Of a stretch of 64,000 bases of DNA, positions 63,079 to 64,000 are shown in pieces. The position numbers were made by a program, and so were the translations under genes. The notes under the pieces were generated by a model, which saw only the letters and a list, made by a program, of their open reading frames with translations, had not been told where the DNA came from and ran no database searches. Source of the DNA: an uncultured bacterium (GTDB lineage: Bacteria > Verrucomicrobiota > Lentisphaeria > Victivallales > UBA1829); NCBI GenBank assembly GCA_902802585.1, contig CADCMR010000014.1, forward strand, positions 53,249-117,248, in the 5' to 3' direction. Numbering within the stretch: position 1 is the first letter of the stretch; every line of letters begins with the position of its first letter.

Positions 63079-64000
63079 ATGAACAGAAAAACTTTCCTCC
63101 TCGCAGGAGCCATCGCGGCTTTTGCTCTCTTCGCGGGCGTTGCGGCGCAGGCCGCCGATGCCAAAGAGTATCCGGGCACCGCCCTGACCCCGAACGGAAA
63201 CCCGATCTTCACGGACGCCTGGACGTGCGATCCGGCTCCGCTGGTGGTCGGCGACCGCCTCTTCGTCTACACGGGCGAAGACATCTACAAGGACGGCGAA
63301 CAAAACGGGCTCCCCGGCAACTACAACATCGCCGCGTGGCGCTGCTACTCCACGACCGACATGGTCCATTGGACCAGTCACGGCGTCCTGCTGAAGCCGG
63401 AACAGTTCCCGAACGGTCGCGCGGGCGTTGCATGGGCTGCCCAGGTCGTGCAGAAGGGCGACAAGTTCTACTGGTACGTGACCTACGGCAACAAGAATGG
63501 CCAGGGCAACTCCATCGGCGTCGCGGTCGCGGATTCCCCGGTCGGCCCGTTCAAGCCCGTTGAAAAGCCGGTAATCACCGACGACATGACCTCCGGCAAC
63601 GACATCGACCCGACCGTGCTGATCGATGACGACGGCACCGCGTGGCTCGCCTGGGGGCAGACCTCCTACCTCGCCAAACTGAAAGACAACATGACCGAGA
63701 TCGACGGCGAGATCATCAACCTCGGTCTCCAGAGCTATATCGAAGGTCCGTGGCTCTATAAGCGCAAAGGCCTTTATTACAACATCTACGCCGGTTTCGG
63801 CGGCGGATTCGGCGGCGGACGCCCCGGCGGCAACCGTCCTGCCGGCGGTCAGGGCGCTGGCGGACCTGGTGCGGGCGGCAATCGTCCTAACCGTCCTGCG
63901 GGCGGTCAGGGTGCTGGCGCTGGTGCCGGTGGCGCTCCTGCCGGCGGCTTCGGCGGCGGATTCGGCGGATTCGGCGGCGGCGCTCCTGGCGCTGGTGGCG
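63079..64000 (+). CDS. Secreted GH43 enzyme, 3' end outside the window, with glycine-rich insertion
   Basis: 307 codons are visible and the frame stays open to the window end. Signal peptide MNRKTFLLAGAIAAFALFAGVAAQA. The GH43 propeller shows Asp in TCDPAPLV, Asp in GNDIDPTVL and Glu in YIEGPWLY, the complete catalytic set. Arabinofuranosidase or xylosidase activity is expected. Right after YNIYAG (residue about 239), where the blade should continue, a Gly/Ala/Pro/Arg/Asn tract of at least 70 residues begins and runs to the window end. The rest of the propeller, if present, lies beyond. Confidence 0.88.
   Translation, partial: MNRKTFLLAGAIAAFALFAGVAAQAADAKEYPGTALTPNGNPIFTDAWTCDPAPLVVGDRLFVYTGEDIYKDGEQNGLPGNYNIAAWRCYSTTDMVHWTSHGVLLKPEQFPNGRAGVAWAAQVVQKGDKFYWYVTYGNKNGQGNSIGVAVADSPVGPFKPVEKPVITDDMTSGNDIDPTVLIDDDGTAWLAWGQTSYLAKLKDNMTEIDGEIINLGLQSYIEGPWLYKRKGLYYNIYAGFGGGFGGGRPGGNRPAGGQGAGGPGAGGNRPNRPAGGQGAGAGAGGAPAGGFGGGFGGFGGGAPGAGG
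63790..64000 (+). repeat. Glycine-rich low-complexity coding tract in the GH43 gene
   Basis: At least 70 codons, mostly Gly, with units like NRPAGGQGAG and GGFGGGFGG. Pro, Ala and Arg codons here are often CCT, GCT and CGT, while neighbouring genes prefer CCG, GCC and CGC. Confidence 0.85.

Overview
The window is GC-rich bacterial chromosome, coding on both strands, with short gaps and many 4-base ATGA start/stop overlaps. It combines housekeeping genes (leuS, gmk, rsmE, serC, rsmA, an alpha2-type glycyl-tRNA synthetase, gyrA, folP, aspS, three tRNAs) with many secreted or lipoprotein glycosidases. Lipoproteins and an alpha-2-macroglobulin/PBP1C pair indicate a diderm envelope. The carbohydrate-active gene content, the gene set and a surface-protein-like tail resemble Lentisphaerae/Victivallales of the PVC group, probably from a gut. 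That placement is inference from gene content, not a phylogeny.

Layout. 1-3.7 kb: tail of a secreted GH43 enzyme (cut by the window) and a GH51 arabinofuranosidase sharing an N-terminal propeller-like module. 3.9-11.5 kb: a tight operon leuS, Fe-type alcohol dehydrogenase, glycerate kinase, gmk, coaC, rsmE, alkD-like, meeting a convergent ferredoxin-type aldo/keto reductase. 13.0-16.3 kb: tRNA-Leu followed by an AT-richer foreign island with a chimeric phage polyvalent protein and a probable algJ-like remnant. 16.4-20.2 kb: serC, corA, fmdB-like, rsmA, ybaK. 20.5-27.7 kb: alpha-2-macroglobulin and pbpC. 27.8-33.4 kb: glyS, two lipoproteins, intracellular GH51, another lipoprotein. 33.5-37.6 kb: tRNA-Gly, gyrA, folP. 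37.7-43.5 kb (minus): a GH51 lipoprotein with an inserted domain and a GH2 beta-galactosidase. 43.8-49.7 kb (minus): two hybrid histidine kinases and a membrane-tethered solute-binding protein with no kinase of its own. 50.0-53.5 kb: tRNA-Val, aspS, lytic transglycosylase, DUF3047. 53.7-64 kb: a secreted esterase with a long glycine-rich repeat, GH115 alpha-glucuronidase with DUF2851 and DUF523 genes, a lipoprotein, a sialate/xylan O-acetylesterase-type lipoprotein, and a GH43 enzyme (cut by the window) whose propeller is interrupted by a glycine-rich tract.

Together the hydrolases (GH43, GH51 x3, GH2, GH115, acetylesterase, GxSxG esterase) cover the side chains and backbone ends of arabino-glucuronoxylan or arabinogalactan. 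They sit in separate transcription units rather than one classical locus, and no TonB-dependent transporter or SusD-like gene is present here. Seventeen promoter-like sites share a TTG(A/C)-type -35, a 16-18 base spacer and usually TATATT as -10. The most unusual observations are the glycine-rich tracts in two unrelated secreted hydrolases (one a perfect 21-bp tandem array), the chimeric polyvalent protein beside tRNA-Leu, the solute-binding/hybrid-kinase cluster, and a CorA protein with GMS instead of GMN.
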